A stretch of 64,000 nt of DNA from Actinomycetes bacterium (GTDB lineage: Bacteria > Actinomycetota > Acidimicrobiia > IMCC26256 > PALSA-610): assembly GCA_025360585.1 (NCBI GenBank), contig JANYBW010000030.1, positions 1 to 64,000 on the forward strand. Direction: 5' to 3'. The notes under the pieces are model-generated. The model saw only the letters and a program-made list of their open reading frames with translations, was not told the DNA's origin and did no database searches. Position 1 is the first letter of the stretch; each line of letters starts with the position of its first letter. Of the stretch, positions 54,578-63,387 are shown in pieces. Both the position numbers and the translations under genes were made by a program.

Positions 54578-56618
54578 CGTTCACCACCCCTATCGGGTCG
54601 AGTTCGAGTTGGGTTCCCAACTCGGAATAGGACAACACTGCAAGACGAGGAGCCGCGACTCGCAGGAGTTTGCGCATCGGGGCGCGCAGCTGAGCCGCGC
54701 AGACGAATACCGGTTCAATACCCCGAGCTTCGGCGGCCTCTGCCTCGCGGGCCACTGAGAGTGCGAGTTGCTCGCCAAACGCGGGATCGATTGCGAGGAA
54801 CGTTCCGTGATCGCCGGGCCGCACGGTGTCGGCTAGCGCGTGTTCGATGCTCGGTTCCAACGTCAGGATTGGGAGGCGACCATCGGTTGCGTACATAGAG
54901 GAGATCGCTGGCCCGAGACCGAGGCGTACAGCTTCGCTAATGATTTCAGTATCTTTCGTGATCCTCGACCGTTCTGAAATGACTTCAAAGATCGGAACGA
55001 GATCGCGAATCGCAACGCCTTCTTCGAGTAACGACTGTAAAACCCGCTGGATTTCACCGTGGGTGACTCCGGCGGAATTGATTTCGTCGACGACTACCGG
55101 ATCGGACTGCTTGACGATATCAACGAGGGTCTTGACGTCCTGGCGCGACAACAATCTTGCTGCGTTGCGGCGGACAACTTCGGCAAGGTGCGTGGTTACC
55201 ACCGACGGGCGATCAACGACCGTCGCCGACATGACTTCGGCTTGATGGCGGAATGCTTCGGGAACCCAAATTGCCGGCAATCCAAATACGGGTTCCTTGG
55301 TGATCATCCCAGGCAAGCCACCGTGCGTGTTCTCTTCGCCGAGTACCAAGACATGGCCAGGAGGCGCTTCGCCACGGGCGACCTCAACGCCGTGCACGCG
55401 AATCGCATAGGTGTTGGCGGGAAGATCAAGATTGTCGCGCGTGCGAACGAGTGGAATTACCACGCCGAGTTCCATCGCGAGTTTGCGTCGAAGGCTGCGT
55501 ACACGATCGAGTAGATCACCGCCGCGGGCAGTGTCGACGAGGTCGATCAGGTCGTAGGCGATTTCCAGTTCGAGGGGTTCAACCCTCATTTCATTGGCGA
55601 TTTGCTCGGGAGTATCGCCGCGAGGTGCTTCTTCGGTGCGGCGGGCCGCGGCTTCTGCGGCCTCTGCTGCATCGCGGTCGGCATCGGATGGGAGGCGGCT
55701 CGCGAAGAACAACAGCAGGCCGCCGATCAACAGAAACGGCGGTTTGGGTAAGCCAGGAACCAGTGCGAGAATCGTGATGGACCCACCGGTGATTTGCATC
55801 GTGCGTTTGTGGCGCGTGAGCTGATGCAACAAGTCCGAGCCCAGGTCCGCTTCGGTAGAAGCGCGAGTCACGATCAAACCGCTCGAAAGGCTGATGAGCA
55901 ATGCAGGGATTTGCGCAACGAGGCCGTCACCAACGGTCAACAGCGAGTAGTGGTTGATCGCGTCATTGAACGACATGTGCTTCTGCACAATGCCAACGAC
56001 GAACCCGCCGACCAGATTGATCAACACGATCACGATGGCCGCGATTGCGTCACCCTTGACGAACTTCGAAGCACCGTCCATCGCACCGTAGAAGTCGGCT
56101 TCATCGGCGATTTCTTTGCGTCGCCGTTTGGCTTCAAACTCATCGATGGTGCCGGCATTGAGATCGGCGTCGATCGCCATCTGCTTACCGGGCATGGCAT
56201 CCAAGGTGAAACGGGCGGCGACTTCAGCGACGCGCCCAGCACCGTTGGTGATCACGATGAACTGAATCACAATCAGGATCAAAAAGATGACCAAGCCGAC
56301 AACGACCGAGCCACCAACCACGAAGTGGCCGAAGCTCTCGATCACTTTTCCGGCAAAGCCGTTGAGCAAGACGAGTCGGGTTACCGAAACGTTGAGCGCG
56401 AGGCGAAACAGCGTGGCGATCAACAAAAAGGATGGGAAGATGGAAAAGTCGAGGACTCGAGTGGTGAACATGCTGGAGAGCAGCGCGAGCGTTGCGAGGG
56501 CAATGTTGACGACGAGTAACAGATCGAGCAAGACGGTGGGTAGCGGCACGACCATCATCGCGACAATGCCGACGATTGCCGCCGGGATTGCGATTTGACC
56601 TAGTCGTGAAGAGTGCAC
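54555..56618 (-). CDS. flhA: Flagellar export gate protein FlhA
   Basis: 687 residues from GTG 56618 (AAGG 5 bases upstream). About eight N-terminal membrane helices (from GQIAIPAAIVGIVAMMVVPL to about residue 320) contain the conserved cytoplasmic loop LDAMPGKQMAIDADLNAG, and a cytosolic FlhA-C domain follows. It forms the nonameric export gate that takes substrates from chaperones. Together with flhB, fliP, fliQ and fliR it completes the gate in this window. Its 3' end overlaps the flhF-like gene. Confidence 0.93.
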   Translation of the reverse strand: MHSSRLGQIAIPAAIVGIVAMMVVPLPTVLLDLLLVVNIALATLALLSSMFTTRVLDFSIFPSFLLIATLFRLALNVSVTRLVLLNGFAGKVIESFGHFVVGGSVVVGLVIFLILIVIQFIVITNGAGRVAEVAARFTLDAMPGKQMAIDADLNAGTIDEFEAKRRRKEIADEADFYGAMDGASKFVKGDAIAAIVIVLINLVGGFVVGIVQKHMSFNDAINHYSLLTVGDGLVAQIPALLISLSSGLIVTRASTEADLGSDLLHQLTRHKRTMQITGGSITILALVPGLPKPPFLLIGGLLLFFASRLPSDADRDAAEAAEAAARRTEEAPRGDTPEQIANEMRVEPLELEIAYDLIDLVDTARGGDLLDRVRSLRRKLAMELGVVIPLVRTRDNLDLPANTYAIRVHGVEVARGEAPPGHVLVLGEENTHGGLPGMITKEPVFGLPAIWVPEAFRHQAEVMSATVVDRPSVVTTHLAEVVRRNAARLLSRQDVKTLVDIVKQSDPVVVDEINSAGVTHGEIQRVLQSLLEEGVAIRDLVPIFEVISERSRITKDTEIISEAVRLGLGPAISSMYATDGRLPILTLEPSIEHALADTVRPGDHGTFLAIDPAFGEQLALSVAREAEAAEARGIEPVFVCAAQLRAPMRKLLRVAAPRLAVLSYSELGTQLELDPIGVVNVVQPAAV

Positions 56619-56744
56619 GGAACCTTCTAAGGAACCGGGCCGTCCTTGGCTACCGGACGCGTCTCATCCAACAAACGCATGGTCTGATCGGCCCATAGCC
56701 GCGCGACCTGAGGCTTGCGTTATCGGGGAGGTTTAGGGAATGCT

Positions 56745-58154
56745 TCAGGATTCGAATGTGGTGGCCCGCGAGCTACGGGCCCGCTCTGCGAGCGCGTCGG
56801 CGCCTACGGCTGCGAGGATGATCAATGTGGTTTCGGCGGGAGCGCGCAATCTCGTTTGTGCGTACAGTGCCATGGCGGCGAGCGTCACGGCGGCGGCTGG
56901 TTGCATGACAATAAAGGCGAATCGGCGATTGCGTCGCAATAACCGCGCCAATCCGAGACCCGCGAATGGCATGAGCACGAAGTACATGATGAGGCCGCTC
57001 GAAGTGACCCACCGTTCCCGACTCTCGCCCTGGTTGTAGCCGATCATGTCGAGCGGGCGATACAAATTCCAAAGTCGTGCAACTCGGGTCAGCGCGACGC
57101 GCGGAAGTTGTGAAGCGTTCGCCTTGAGATAATCGAGGCCTTTGCGTTTGTAAAATCCAGAGATCACCGACGCGTCAACTGGCCCGAGTGCAGCCAACTG
57201 GTCACTTGTAAATAAGCAGGGCGGCGAAGGGATCCAAAGCCCTGTCAACGTTCCGTGAAACGACGGCTGGCAGTACGATCCAGCGAATGTAATTCCATCG
57301 TTCGTTGAGAGCGTGACGCGCCGTTCAAAACGCGCGTTGTTATACACGATCCACGGTGTCACGACGATAGCCATTCCTAAAACGATCGGCATCGCATTGC
57401 GAACCATCGTCATCAACCGCCGCCGGGACGCGTCGGATGACCAGACGCTGGCGACAACGGTTAATGGTGCAATCAAAGCAAGTTCCGCCCTGGTCAGCGC
57501 CAAGAATCCACATAAGACACCTACCATCCAACGCGAATGTTTGGACGCCCCGTGCCCTTTGCTGAGGAGGGCCAGCGCGATCAACGACACGAGGAAGATC
57601 GCGATTGTCTCGCTCATGATCACCCCATCGTTCACCCAAAGAAACGGATACGTCGCGCTGATCCATCCTGCGATCAGCGCAGTTCTTAGGCCCCGAGATC
57701 GAAAAACGATCAGTGTGATCAGCCCAACATTGACGGTGCCGAGTAGCGCTAGGAACATCCGATGTTCGCGCACATGCGTGCGTTCGATTGTGCCGAGCGG
57801 GAATCGCGTCTCGTCTGCAACCCACGACAGCGGAAGGTGATCGAAAGCGAATGACACTCCACCGAGTACAACTGTGGTCATTGGAGGATGCTCGGCTAAT
57901 GGGAGATGACTCGGAGCCGGCCCGGCGAAACCGCCGCCCCGGGCTAACACGTTTGCCGTTGTGTTGTAATTCACTTGGTCATTCTCACCGGTGCATTCGC
58001 TGTGGTAAACGCCAACGACAACGCTTTTGATCTTCAGCACACACGGGCCGGCTTTAACTACCATCACATACGAGACTCGAACGGTCGCCGCGACCAACAA
58101 AATCAACAGGAAATGCCTAGATCTTCTGAGAGTGATGGGTTCGTTGGCGTGCAT
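56745..58154 (-). CDS. GT-C type (GT39/ArnT-like) membrane glycosyltransferase
   Basis: 469 residues with about 10-12 membrane helices. The first large loop carries GENDQVNYNTTANVLARG, the acidic loop typical of GT-C glycosyltransferases using polyprenyl-phosphate sugars. A middle loop (about 235-330) is extracytoplasmic. The gene lies between flhA and flhB, which usually adjoin, and has no flagellar homologue. It may glycosylate surface proteins, possibly flagellin, or may have arrived with the neighbouring insertion-sequence debris. The transferred sugar is unknown. Confidence 0.7.
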   Translation of the reverse strand: MHANEPITLRRSRHFLLILLVAATVRVSYVMVVKAGPCVLKIKSVVVGVYHSECTGENDQVNYNTTANVLARGGGFAGPAPSHLPLAEHPPMTTVVLGGVSFAFDHLPLSWVADETRFPLGTIERTHVREHRMFLALLGTVNVGLITLIVFRSRGLRTALIAGWISATYPFLWVNDGVIMSETIAIFLVSLIALALLSKGHGASKHSRWMVGVLCGFLALTRAELALIAPLTVVASVWSSDASRRRLMTMVRNAMPIVLGMAIVVTPWIVYNNARFERRVTLSTNDGITFAGSYCQPSFHGTLTGLWIPSPPCLFTSDQLAALGPVDASVISGFYKRKGLDYLKANASQLPRVALTRVARLWNLYRPLDMIGYNQGESRERWVTSSGLIMYFVLMPFAGLGLARLLRRNRRFAFIVMQPAAAVTLAAMALYAQTRLRAPAETTLIILAAVGADALAERARSSRATTFES

Positions 58155-58362
58155 AGAATTCCTGTGGTGTGCGTGTCTTCATTGTGCTTCGACCTCCGCC
58201 GTAGCGCAATGAAGAGTATGGGGTTTCACGCTGTAGCTATTGAAGATTGCTCGGTGCATCGCCCGACGAGGTTTGTAAGTTTTTGCCTTTGCTAAATCGG
58301 ATGGTCCGAACGTCGCTGGCATCGTCGATGCATCTTTGGGTGCTGTCGAGCGCCGCCGATCG
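58155..58362. other. Non-coding gap upstream of the GT-C gene
   Basis: 208 bases with lower GC than the surroundings and no open frame I trust on either strand. It holds whatever promoter drives the reverse GT-C gene. I see no repeat or hairpin. Confidence 0.35.
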
Positions 58363-58530
58363 TTAGCCGATTGTTACTTTGAAGAGATTCATCGAACCAC
58401 AGGTTTGGTCTGGAACGAAGATACTCACGAGAATCTGGTTCCCCGTGACGGATGCGAACTCAACATGTTCTTTTCCAGCGTAATCAAACGTTCCGCTAAC
58501 CGAGGGTGTAGGAGGATTTATAGCCAGAAG
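58363..58530 (-). pseudogene. C-terminal fragment of an exported-type beta-rich protein
   Basis: The reverse frame ending at TAA 58363-58365 reads NPPTPSVSGTFDYAG, then VTGNQILVSIFVPDQTCGSM and KVTIG. This looks like the end of a secreted or surface beta-strand protein, with one Cys and alternating hydrophobics. Upstream of about 58530 the same frame turns into antisense of the transposase leader, so the front is missing. It is probably the gene that was broken by the insertion. Confidence 0.4.
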
Positions 58531-58592
58531 TTGTGGATGACGGTGTTGTTTTTGGGCGCGGCGTACCTTCCTACTTGACCGTAGAAGTGTTT

Positions 58593-58612
58593 GCCAGCGT
58601 TGACGCGCTGGC
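58593..58612. repeat. Stem-loop in the transposase remnant leader
   Basis: GCCAGCG (58593-58599), 6-base loop, CGCTGGC (58606-58612): a perfect 7-bp GC stem, 15 bases before the transposase ATG and next to its ribosome binding site AGGAAGG. It could sequester the site, as in insertion-sequence leaders, or be part of an IS end. Confidence 0.45.
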
Positions 58613-58626
58613 GAGGAAGGAACGCC

Positions 58627-58803
58627 ATGTTGAATGTAGTAGCTGATACCGAAGTGTGCACGGACGATCGGTTGTCGCTGGACGCGATCTGTCGTGATGG
58701 GGCGCGAGGGATGCTCGCCGCAGCGTTGGAGGAAGAAGCCGCCGCGTATATCGAATCGTTCGTCGATCACGTCGGCGACGATGGGCACGCCCGTATAGCT
58801 CAT
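58627..58803 (+). pseudogene. IS256/mutator-family transposase N-terminal remnant
   Basis: From ATG 58627, with AGGAAGG upstream, the translation has LSLDAICRDGARGMLAAALE then EEAAAYIESFVDHVGDDGHA, the start of IS256-family transposases (GARRMLxxALExEVxxYI... with the 'DGH' run). After residue 58 the homology ends and the frame runs into a 51-bp tandem repeat. The catalytic DDE core is absent. A decayed insertion sequence, lying antisense to the flhB end. Confidence 0.6.
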
Positions 58804-58947
58804 GGTCCCTGTGTAACGCCGTGGCGGGCTTGTGGTGGTGACCAGCGCGGTTGTGGTCCCTATGTAATGCCGTGGCGGGCTTGTGGTGGTGACCAGCGCG
58901 GTTGTGGTCCCTATGTAATGCCGTGGCGGGCTTGTGGTGGTGACCAG
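58804..58947. repeat. 51-bp tandem repeat abutting the flhB stop
   Basis: Three copies with a 51-base period (58804-58854, 58855-58905, 58906-58947, the last partial). Each contains GTCCCT[AG]TGTAA[TC]GCCGTGGCG. Copies 2 and 3 are identical as far as the third goes; copy 1 has two changes. The TAA of flhB begins immediately after the third copy, so the array makes up the 3' flank of the flhB message. Confidence 0.85.
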
Positions 58948-60045
58948 TTATGCGTCGACGAGTTCGCGGCCGAATTCGTGGTAGCCCTCGGCCCGGCCGA
59001 GCGCCCGCAGCGAGAAGATGAACGCCAGTAGGTGCGCAACTGCCTCGTACATTTCGATCGGGATGAGCTGGCCAACCTCGCAGACTTTGTAGAGCGCGCG
59101 GGCCGTCGTGGGTTCGTGCACGATTGGTACGCCAGCTTTGGTGGCTTCCAGACGAATCCGTAACGCGAGATGATCAGCGCCCTTCGCTAGAACTTCCGGT
59201 GCGCCCTTCACCGCGTCGTATCGCAGTGCGACGGCGAAGTGGGTCGGGTTCACAACTACAACGTCGGCTTGGCCAACCATGCGCAGCATTCGGTTGCGGC
59301 CAACGGCTTGTTGGCGGGAGCGAATTGCTTGGCGAACTTTCGGATCACCTTCTTGTTGTTTGTATTCGTCTTGGATCTCTTGTTTGGTCATCATGAGATC
59401 CTTGTTGATTCTTCGTTTCGCCACGATGTAATCGACGGCTGCAATCACCAGGCCGATACCCGCGATGTTGCGCATCAAGGTCATCGCGGTGCCGGTGGTG
59501 AGGGTCACAACGGTCGTGGTCGTCACGCCGGGCCGAGCGAGCGTGACCATAAGGTGGCTCACCGTCGGGAAGGCGATCAACCCCAACAGGACGACCTTCA
59601 CGAGCGCCTTGGTGAGCTCCCACCATGCCTGTGGGCTCACGATGCGCTTAAGCCCTTTCATGAGCGAAAGGTGTTTGAAATCGGGCTTCAATTTCTTCCA
59701 TGCCGGCTTCAGCCCAACCTGGCCGAGGTTCACGACGATCGAAACCAACAGCAGTCCCAGCACGATCGGTGCCGCCACGAGCGCGCCTACGATAAGCGCT
59801 TCTCCCGCGAAACTCATGGCGCGTTCCTGGCTCGGTGCCGCGATGATGGTCGCCATTTTTGCGAGAAGTCGCGGCAGGGTGCGAATGCCTTGTTGGACCG
59901 ACGCTTGTAGCAGCACGGTGGTGGTGAGCACACTCACCCACGTGACGAGATCAGGAGTCTTTGCGACCTGGCCCTTCTCGCGCGCTTCGCGCTTGCGTTT
60001 CGCAGTGGGCTTTTCGGTTTTTTGAGATTTGTCACCTCCGGCCAT
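58948..60045 (-). CDS. flhB: Flagellar export protein FlhB (specificity switch)
   Basis: 365 residues. Four membrane helices (to about residue 215), then a cytosolic domain with the autocleavage motif NPTH at 266-269. Cleavage between Asn and Pro switches export from rod/hook to filament substrates. KKLKPDFKHLSLMKGLKRI marks the conserved loop after the second helix. The N-terminus is basic, as in the family. Reverse strand, downstream of fliR. The 3' neighbour is a repeat, not flhA. Confidence 0.93.
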   Translation of the reverse strand: MAGGDKSQKTEKPTAKRKREAREKGQVAKTPDLVTWVSVLTTTVLLQASVQQGIRTLPRLLAKMATIIAAPSQERAMSFAGEALIVGALVAAPIVLGLLLVSIVVNLGQVGLKPAWKKLKPDFKHLSLMKGLKRIVSPQAWWELTKALVKVVLLGLIAFPTVSHLMVTLARPGVTTTTVVTLTTGTAMTLMRNIAGIGLVIAAVDYIVAKRRINKDLMMTKQEIQDEYKQQEGDPKVRQAIRSRQQAVGRNRMLRMVGQADVVVVNPTHFAVALRYDAVKGAPEVLAKGADHLALRIRLEATKAGVPIVHEPTTARALYKVCEVGQLIPIEMYEAVAHLLAFIFSLRALGRAEGYHEFGRELVDA

Positions 60046-60057
60046 CGTTGCGCTGCC

Positions 60058-60807
60058 TTATCCGCCGAGAAACGATCGCACGCCCATGTTCACCAAGTTG
60101 GAGACCGCGGGAGAAAGCAACGGAATTGCCAGGGCTACTACGAGCATCGTGACACCAATACGTACGGGAAATGCTAACGAAAACACATTGAGCGAAGGCG
60201 CAGCGCGCGAAACCAAACCCATGGAAAGCTCAGAGAGAAACAAACAAGCAACAACCGGCCCAGCGATCTCGAGTGCCGCAACAAATAGCTGTGCGAGGTT
60301 CAAGGTCAGTACTTTGGCGATCACGTTGGGCTGATACGCATCGGCTGGTATGAGTCGAAAGGATTCGAAGAATCCGCGAGCGATCAGTAGGTGGCCGTTC
60401 GATGCGAACAACATCGTCGTTGCGAGCAGTTGGTAGAACCGGCCGAACAGTGAGGTGGTGGTGTCGGCGAACGGGTCGTACAACGTCGAGATGGAGAACC
60501 CTGCGAATACGTCGATCAACGCGCCAGCACTTTGAATTGCGGCCATGAGCATCACCATGGTGAGCCCCATCGCCAGCCCGACGAGTGCTTGGGTGAGCAT
60601 CGCCGCCGCGAACGGCCCTACTTCGAGGCTCGGATTCTCTTTCAACTGCGGCCCCACGCTCAACGCAAGCGCGGCGGCGAGGCCAGCCTTGACTGTTACC
60701 GGAATTGATTTGTTATTGAACGGCGGCGCGATCAAAAAGAACACCGACGCTCGAATGAGCGCGAGTGCAAACCCTGCGAGGGTTGCAACATCAACGGCGA
60801 TCTTCAT
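60058..60807 (-). CDS. fliR: Flagellar export gate protein FliR
   Basis: 249 residues, about six membrane helices, with FAGFSISTLYDPFADTTTSL as the conserved loop region and PLLSPAVSNLVNMG near the end. FliR caps the FliP5Q4R1 export gate. Follows fliQ after a 39-base gap and precedes flhB by 12 bases, the classic fliPQR-flhB order. Confidence 0.9.
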   Translation of the reverse strand: MKIAVDVATLAGFALALIRASVFFLIAPPFNNKSIPVTVKAGLAAALALSVGPQLKENPSLEVGPFAAAMLTQALVGLAMGLTMVMLMAAIQSAGALIDVFAGFSISTLYDPFADTTTSLFGRFYQLLATTMLFASNGHLLIARGFFESFRLIPADAYQPNVIAKVLTLNLAQLFVAALEIAGPVVACLFLSELSMGLVSRAAPSLNVFSLAFPVRIGVTMLVVALAIPLLSPAVSNLVNMGVRSFLGG

Positions 60808-60846
60808 TGGGCAGGCGGCATCAATCGAAGGGATAAAAGGGGAGGG

Positions 60847-61116
60847 CTATCGAATCAGGTTCGGAACCATGTCGAACAGGTTGTGGGTGAAATCGATCAC
60901 CTGCGAGAGCATCCAGTTGCCAGCCAGCACGATGACTATCGCGATCCCTGCAAGTTTGGGTACGAACGCCAGCGTCTGTTCTTGGATCTGCGTCGCGGAT
61001 TGAATCATGCCGATCCCTAAACCAATCAGCAACGAAACGATGAGAATCGGCCCGGCCAGTTTCGTGGCCAAGATGATTGATTGGGTGGCGATTTCGATAA
61101 CGGATGAGTCGTTCAT
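60847..61116 (-). CDS. fliQ: Flagellar export gate protein FliQ
   Basis: 89 residues with two membrane helices (about 13-37 and 55-75) and the family loop GMIQSATQIQEQTLAFVPK. The ATG at 61116 has GAGGT 4-5 bases upstream. Longer upstream-open frames in the same phase are antisense/out-of-frame text from fliP and are not used. Forms the middle ring of the export gate. Confidence 0.9.
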   Translation of the reverse strand: MNDSSVIEIATQSIILATKLAGPILIVSLLIGLGIGMIQSATQIQEQTLAFVPKLAGIAIVIVLAGNWMLSQVIDFTHNLFDMVPNLIR

Positions 61117-61127
61117 AGGTACCTCAG

Positions 61128-62000
61128 CTAATGGAAACTGGTGATGAGTGATTTGATGATGAGCCCCCAACCGTCGACCATGACGAAGAGCAAGAGCTTG
61201 AAGGGAAGCGAAACCAACACGGGTGGCAGCATGAACATGCCCATGGACATCAGGGTCGACGACACCACCATGTCGATGATCAAAAATGGGACAAAGATCA
61301 CGAAGCCAATAATGAATGCGGTCTTTATCTCCGAAAGTACGAACGCAGGGATCAGAGCGGTGAGCTGCACGTCTTCGCGTTTGTTGGGAATCTTGGCGTG
61401 GCTCGCTTTGAGGAACAAGTTGAGTTCGCCGGCGCGGGTTTGGCGCAACATGAACGACTTCAGCGGAACTTGTGTTGATTTCCACGCCTGATCAAAGGTC
61501 TTGTCGCCCTTGAGCAGTGGCTGCAACCCAGTCTCGTTCACCGTGGTAAGCGTCGGGCCCATCACGAACAGCGAGAGAAACAGGCTCAGCCCAACCACGA
61601 CTTGATTTGGGGGGATGGATTGCACTCCCAGCGCGTTACGCGTCAGTGAGAGAACGATCACGATGCGCGTGAAGCTCGTCATCATCATGAGCAGGGCTGG
61701 TGCGACGGCTAGCACCGTCATCAACAAGATGATAAGGACGCTCTGGCCAGGCTTCTTTTTTGCGTTGTCTTTGGTGTTCTTCGAACCGTCCAGATTCGGA
61801 ACATCAATCGAAATGGTTGCCTTGTTGCCGATTGTCGTGGGAGTCGTAACGCCGGCTCCCGCAGCACCCGCGGCATAGGCAGGAACCGCGGTAACGGATA
61901 CCGCCAGTGCGGATGCGCAGACAGTGCCGATCAACAGCGCCAAGGTGCACAGCGCGAATCGCACGCGGCGGGTAGGAACGGTTCTTGGTGTAGAGGACAT
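61128..62000 (-). CDS. fliP: Flagellar export gate protein FliP
   Basis: 290 residues from ATG 62000 (GGAAAGG upstream; an ATG at 62027 lacks this site). A cleavable-type signal helix (ALCTLALLIGTVCASALAV) is followed by a Gly/Thr-rich stretch and the conserved MMMTSFTRIVIVLSLTRNAL and GLSLFLSLFVMGP helices. It forms the pentameric base of the export gate. Confidence 0.92.
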   Translation of the reverse strand: MSSTPRTVPTRRVRFALCTLALLIGTVCASALAVSVTAVPAYAAGAAGAGVTTPTTIGNKATISIDVPNLDGSKNTKDNAKKKPGQSVLIILLMTVLAVAPALLMMMTSFTRIVIVLSLTRNALGVQSIPPNQVVVGLSLFLSLFVMGPTLTTVNETGLQPLLKGDKTFDQAWKSTQVPLKSFMLRQTRAGELNLFLKASHAKIPNKREDVQLTALIPAFVLSEIKTAFIIGFVIFVPFLIIDMVVSSTLMSMGMFMLPPVLVSLPFKLLLFVMVDGWGLIIKSLITSFH

Positions 62001-62036
62001 GGCGACCTTTCCGGCCGGACAGTCCATGGGCGTGCG

Positions 62037-62489
62037 TTACTTGCGAGTGGTTTTCTCGCGCACGTTCTCCATGAACGTCTTCCATGTCGGGAATTGCCCC
62101 TGAGTAGGGGAACCAAGAAGCGCCGTCCGTTGGGCTTCGAGTGAATCGATTGCGATGCCGTCAGCATTAGTCACGTAGACATCGTTGAGATCGTGGTGGA
62201 ATTCGGCTTCGGAAAGCATCGTGATTTGGTGTTCGGTGATGCCGAGTACAAGCGTTTTTCCGGCCGCGTGAACCACTGCAAGTTGCGCGTTGCGACCGAG
62301 GCCCTTGCGGGCAAGAATTTCGAGTTGCGGAGCAGCCGATCGATTGGCTTGGCTCTTGGCGAGGCCGCCGTTGCCGAGAACGATTCCGCGCTTGCGCATG
62401 AAACCTGCAGCAAGAAACATCAAGCCGAGCACGATTCCCAGTGAAACCACCAGGCGCACCAGCAAAGTGAGCACGGACGCATCAAGCAT
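62037..62489 (-). CDS. fliO: FliO-like flagellar membrane protein
   Basis: 150 residues from ATG 62489, 4 bases after the fliN stop. One membrane helix (about 8-30; LLVRLVVSLGIVLGLMFLAAG), a basic stretch, then a small cytosolic beta domain (LEILARKGLGRNAQLAVVHA, LVLGITEHQITMLSE) typical of FliO/YscJ-like proteins. FliO helps assemble FliP. The in-frame extension upstream lies inside fliN and is not used. Confidence 0.85.
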   Translation of the reverse strand: MLDASVLTLLVRLVVSLGIVLGLMFLAAGFMRKRGIVLGNGGLAKSQANRSAAPQLEILARKGLGRNAQLAVVHAAGKTLVLGITEHQITMLSEAEFHHDLNDVYVTNADGIAIDSLEAQRTALLGSPTQGQFPTWKTFMENVREKTTRK

Positions 62490-62493
62490 GGAA

Positions 62494-63387
62494 TTACGCG
62501 ACCGCTTCGGCGCCCGCGACGATTTCCGCGATCCGAATTCCGAATTCTTCGTCGATGACGACAACTTCACCGCGGGCAATGAGCGTGCCGTTCACGAGCA
62601 CATCTACCGGGCTACCTGCCGCGCGATCGAGTTCGATGACGACACCAGGGGTCAGGGCCAAGAGATCACGAACAGTCATTCGCTTGCGGCCCAGCTCCGC
62701 GGTGACGCCCATCTCAACGTCGTGAAGTAGCGCAAGTGAGCGGGGCTCGACCAGGTTGATCATCGCGTCGTTGAGTTGCTCGAACTCGTGGCGCGTGACG
62801 TTGTCGGGAGTCGCAGGCACTCGGCCTTGCGTTCGCGAAGCAGACGCCGACGCGGCGGGCGCGTGTTGCGCTACTGAGGTACCAGTCGGGGCAGCACTCG
62901 GAGCTGAACCGTCGAGTGAAATTTCTGCGCCAATTTCGATGATGAATGCCGCGATGCGTTCGGAGCCTTCGATCATCGAATAGATCACGAACTCATGGTC
63001 GGCCGGTGCGTTGGCGGCAAGGTCGCCGACGGTGATTTCTTCGGGGGAGTCGAAGGTCATGTCCGCGGCGGCGGAATTGGCCAAGGAAGTCGTTGCCGCG
63101 CTGATGACTGGCGCGAGCGCGGTAAGCATTGCTTCATCAGGCGCGAGCCGTTCGAGCTGCACTCCGAGCGACTCTGCGACGACCAGATAGAAGCCTCCGG
63201 CGTAGCCCGTGAGCGATTCCAATTGCGCGACGCGGACGTTGCCACTGGGGAGATGTTCGGCGGCCGGCGTCGCAGTCTTCGGGCGGCCCACGCCCAGGAT
63301 GACATCGCCACCCATCGCTTGTTCAAGCGCAGTCGCGACGGCCATAGCGACCGCATTGGTCGCGGTGAGTTCTGTGATGATGCTCAT
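62494..63387 (-). CDS. fliN: Flagellar motor switch protein FliN/FliY-type
   Basis: 297 residues, much longer than canonical FliN (about 110-137). The C-terminal 75 residues are a SpoA/FliN domain: [53 protein letters not shown]. The N-terminal 190 residues resemble the CheC-like half of FliY but show no E-x2-N active-site motif, so phosphatase activity is not predicted. An Ala/Ser/Pro linker joins them. It overlaps fliM (ATGA). Confidence 0.87.
   Translation of the reverse strand: MSIITELTATNAVAMAVATALEQAMGGDVILGVGRPKTATPAAEHLPSGNVRVAQLESLTGYAGGFYLVVAESLGVQLERLAPDEAMLTALAPVISAATTSLANSAAADMTFDSPEEITVGDLAANAPADHEFVIYSMIEGSERIAAFIIEIGAEISLDGSAPSAAPTGTSVAQHAPAASASASRTQGRVPATPDNVTRHEFEQLNDAMINLVEPRSLALLHDVEMGVTAELGRKRMTVRDLLALTPGVVIELDRAAGSPVDVLVNGTLIARGEVVVIDEEFGIRIAEIVAGAEAVA

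Noticed and set aside
55794-56519. 241-residue forward ORF
   Set aside because: Antisense to the FlhA transmembrane part; acidic shadow of hydrophobic codons.
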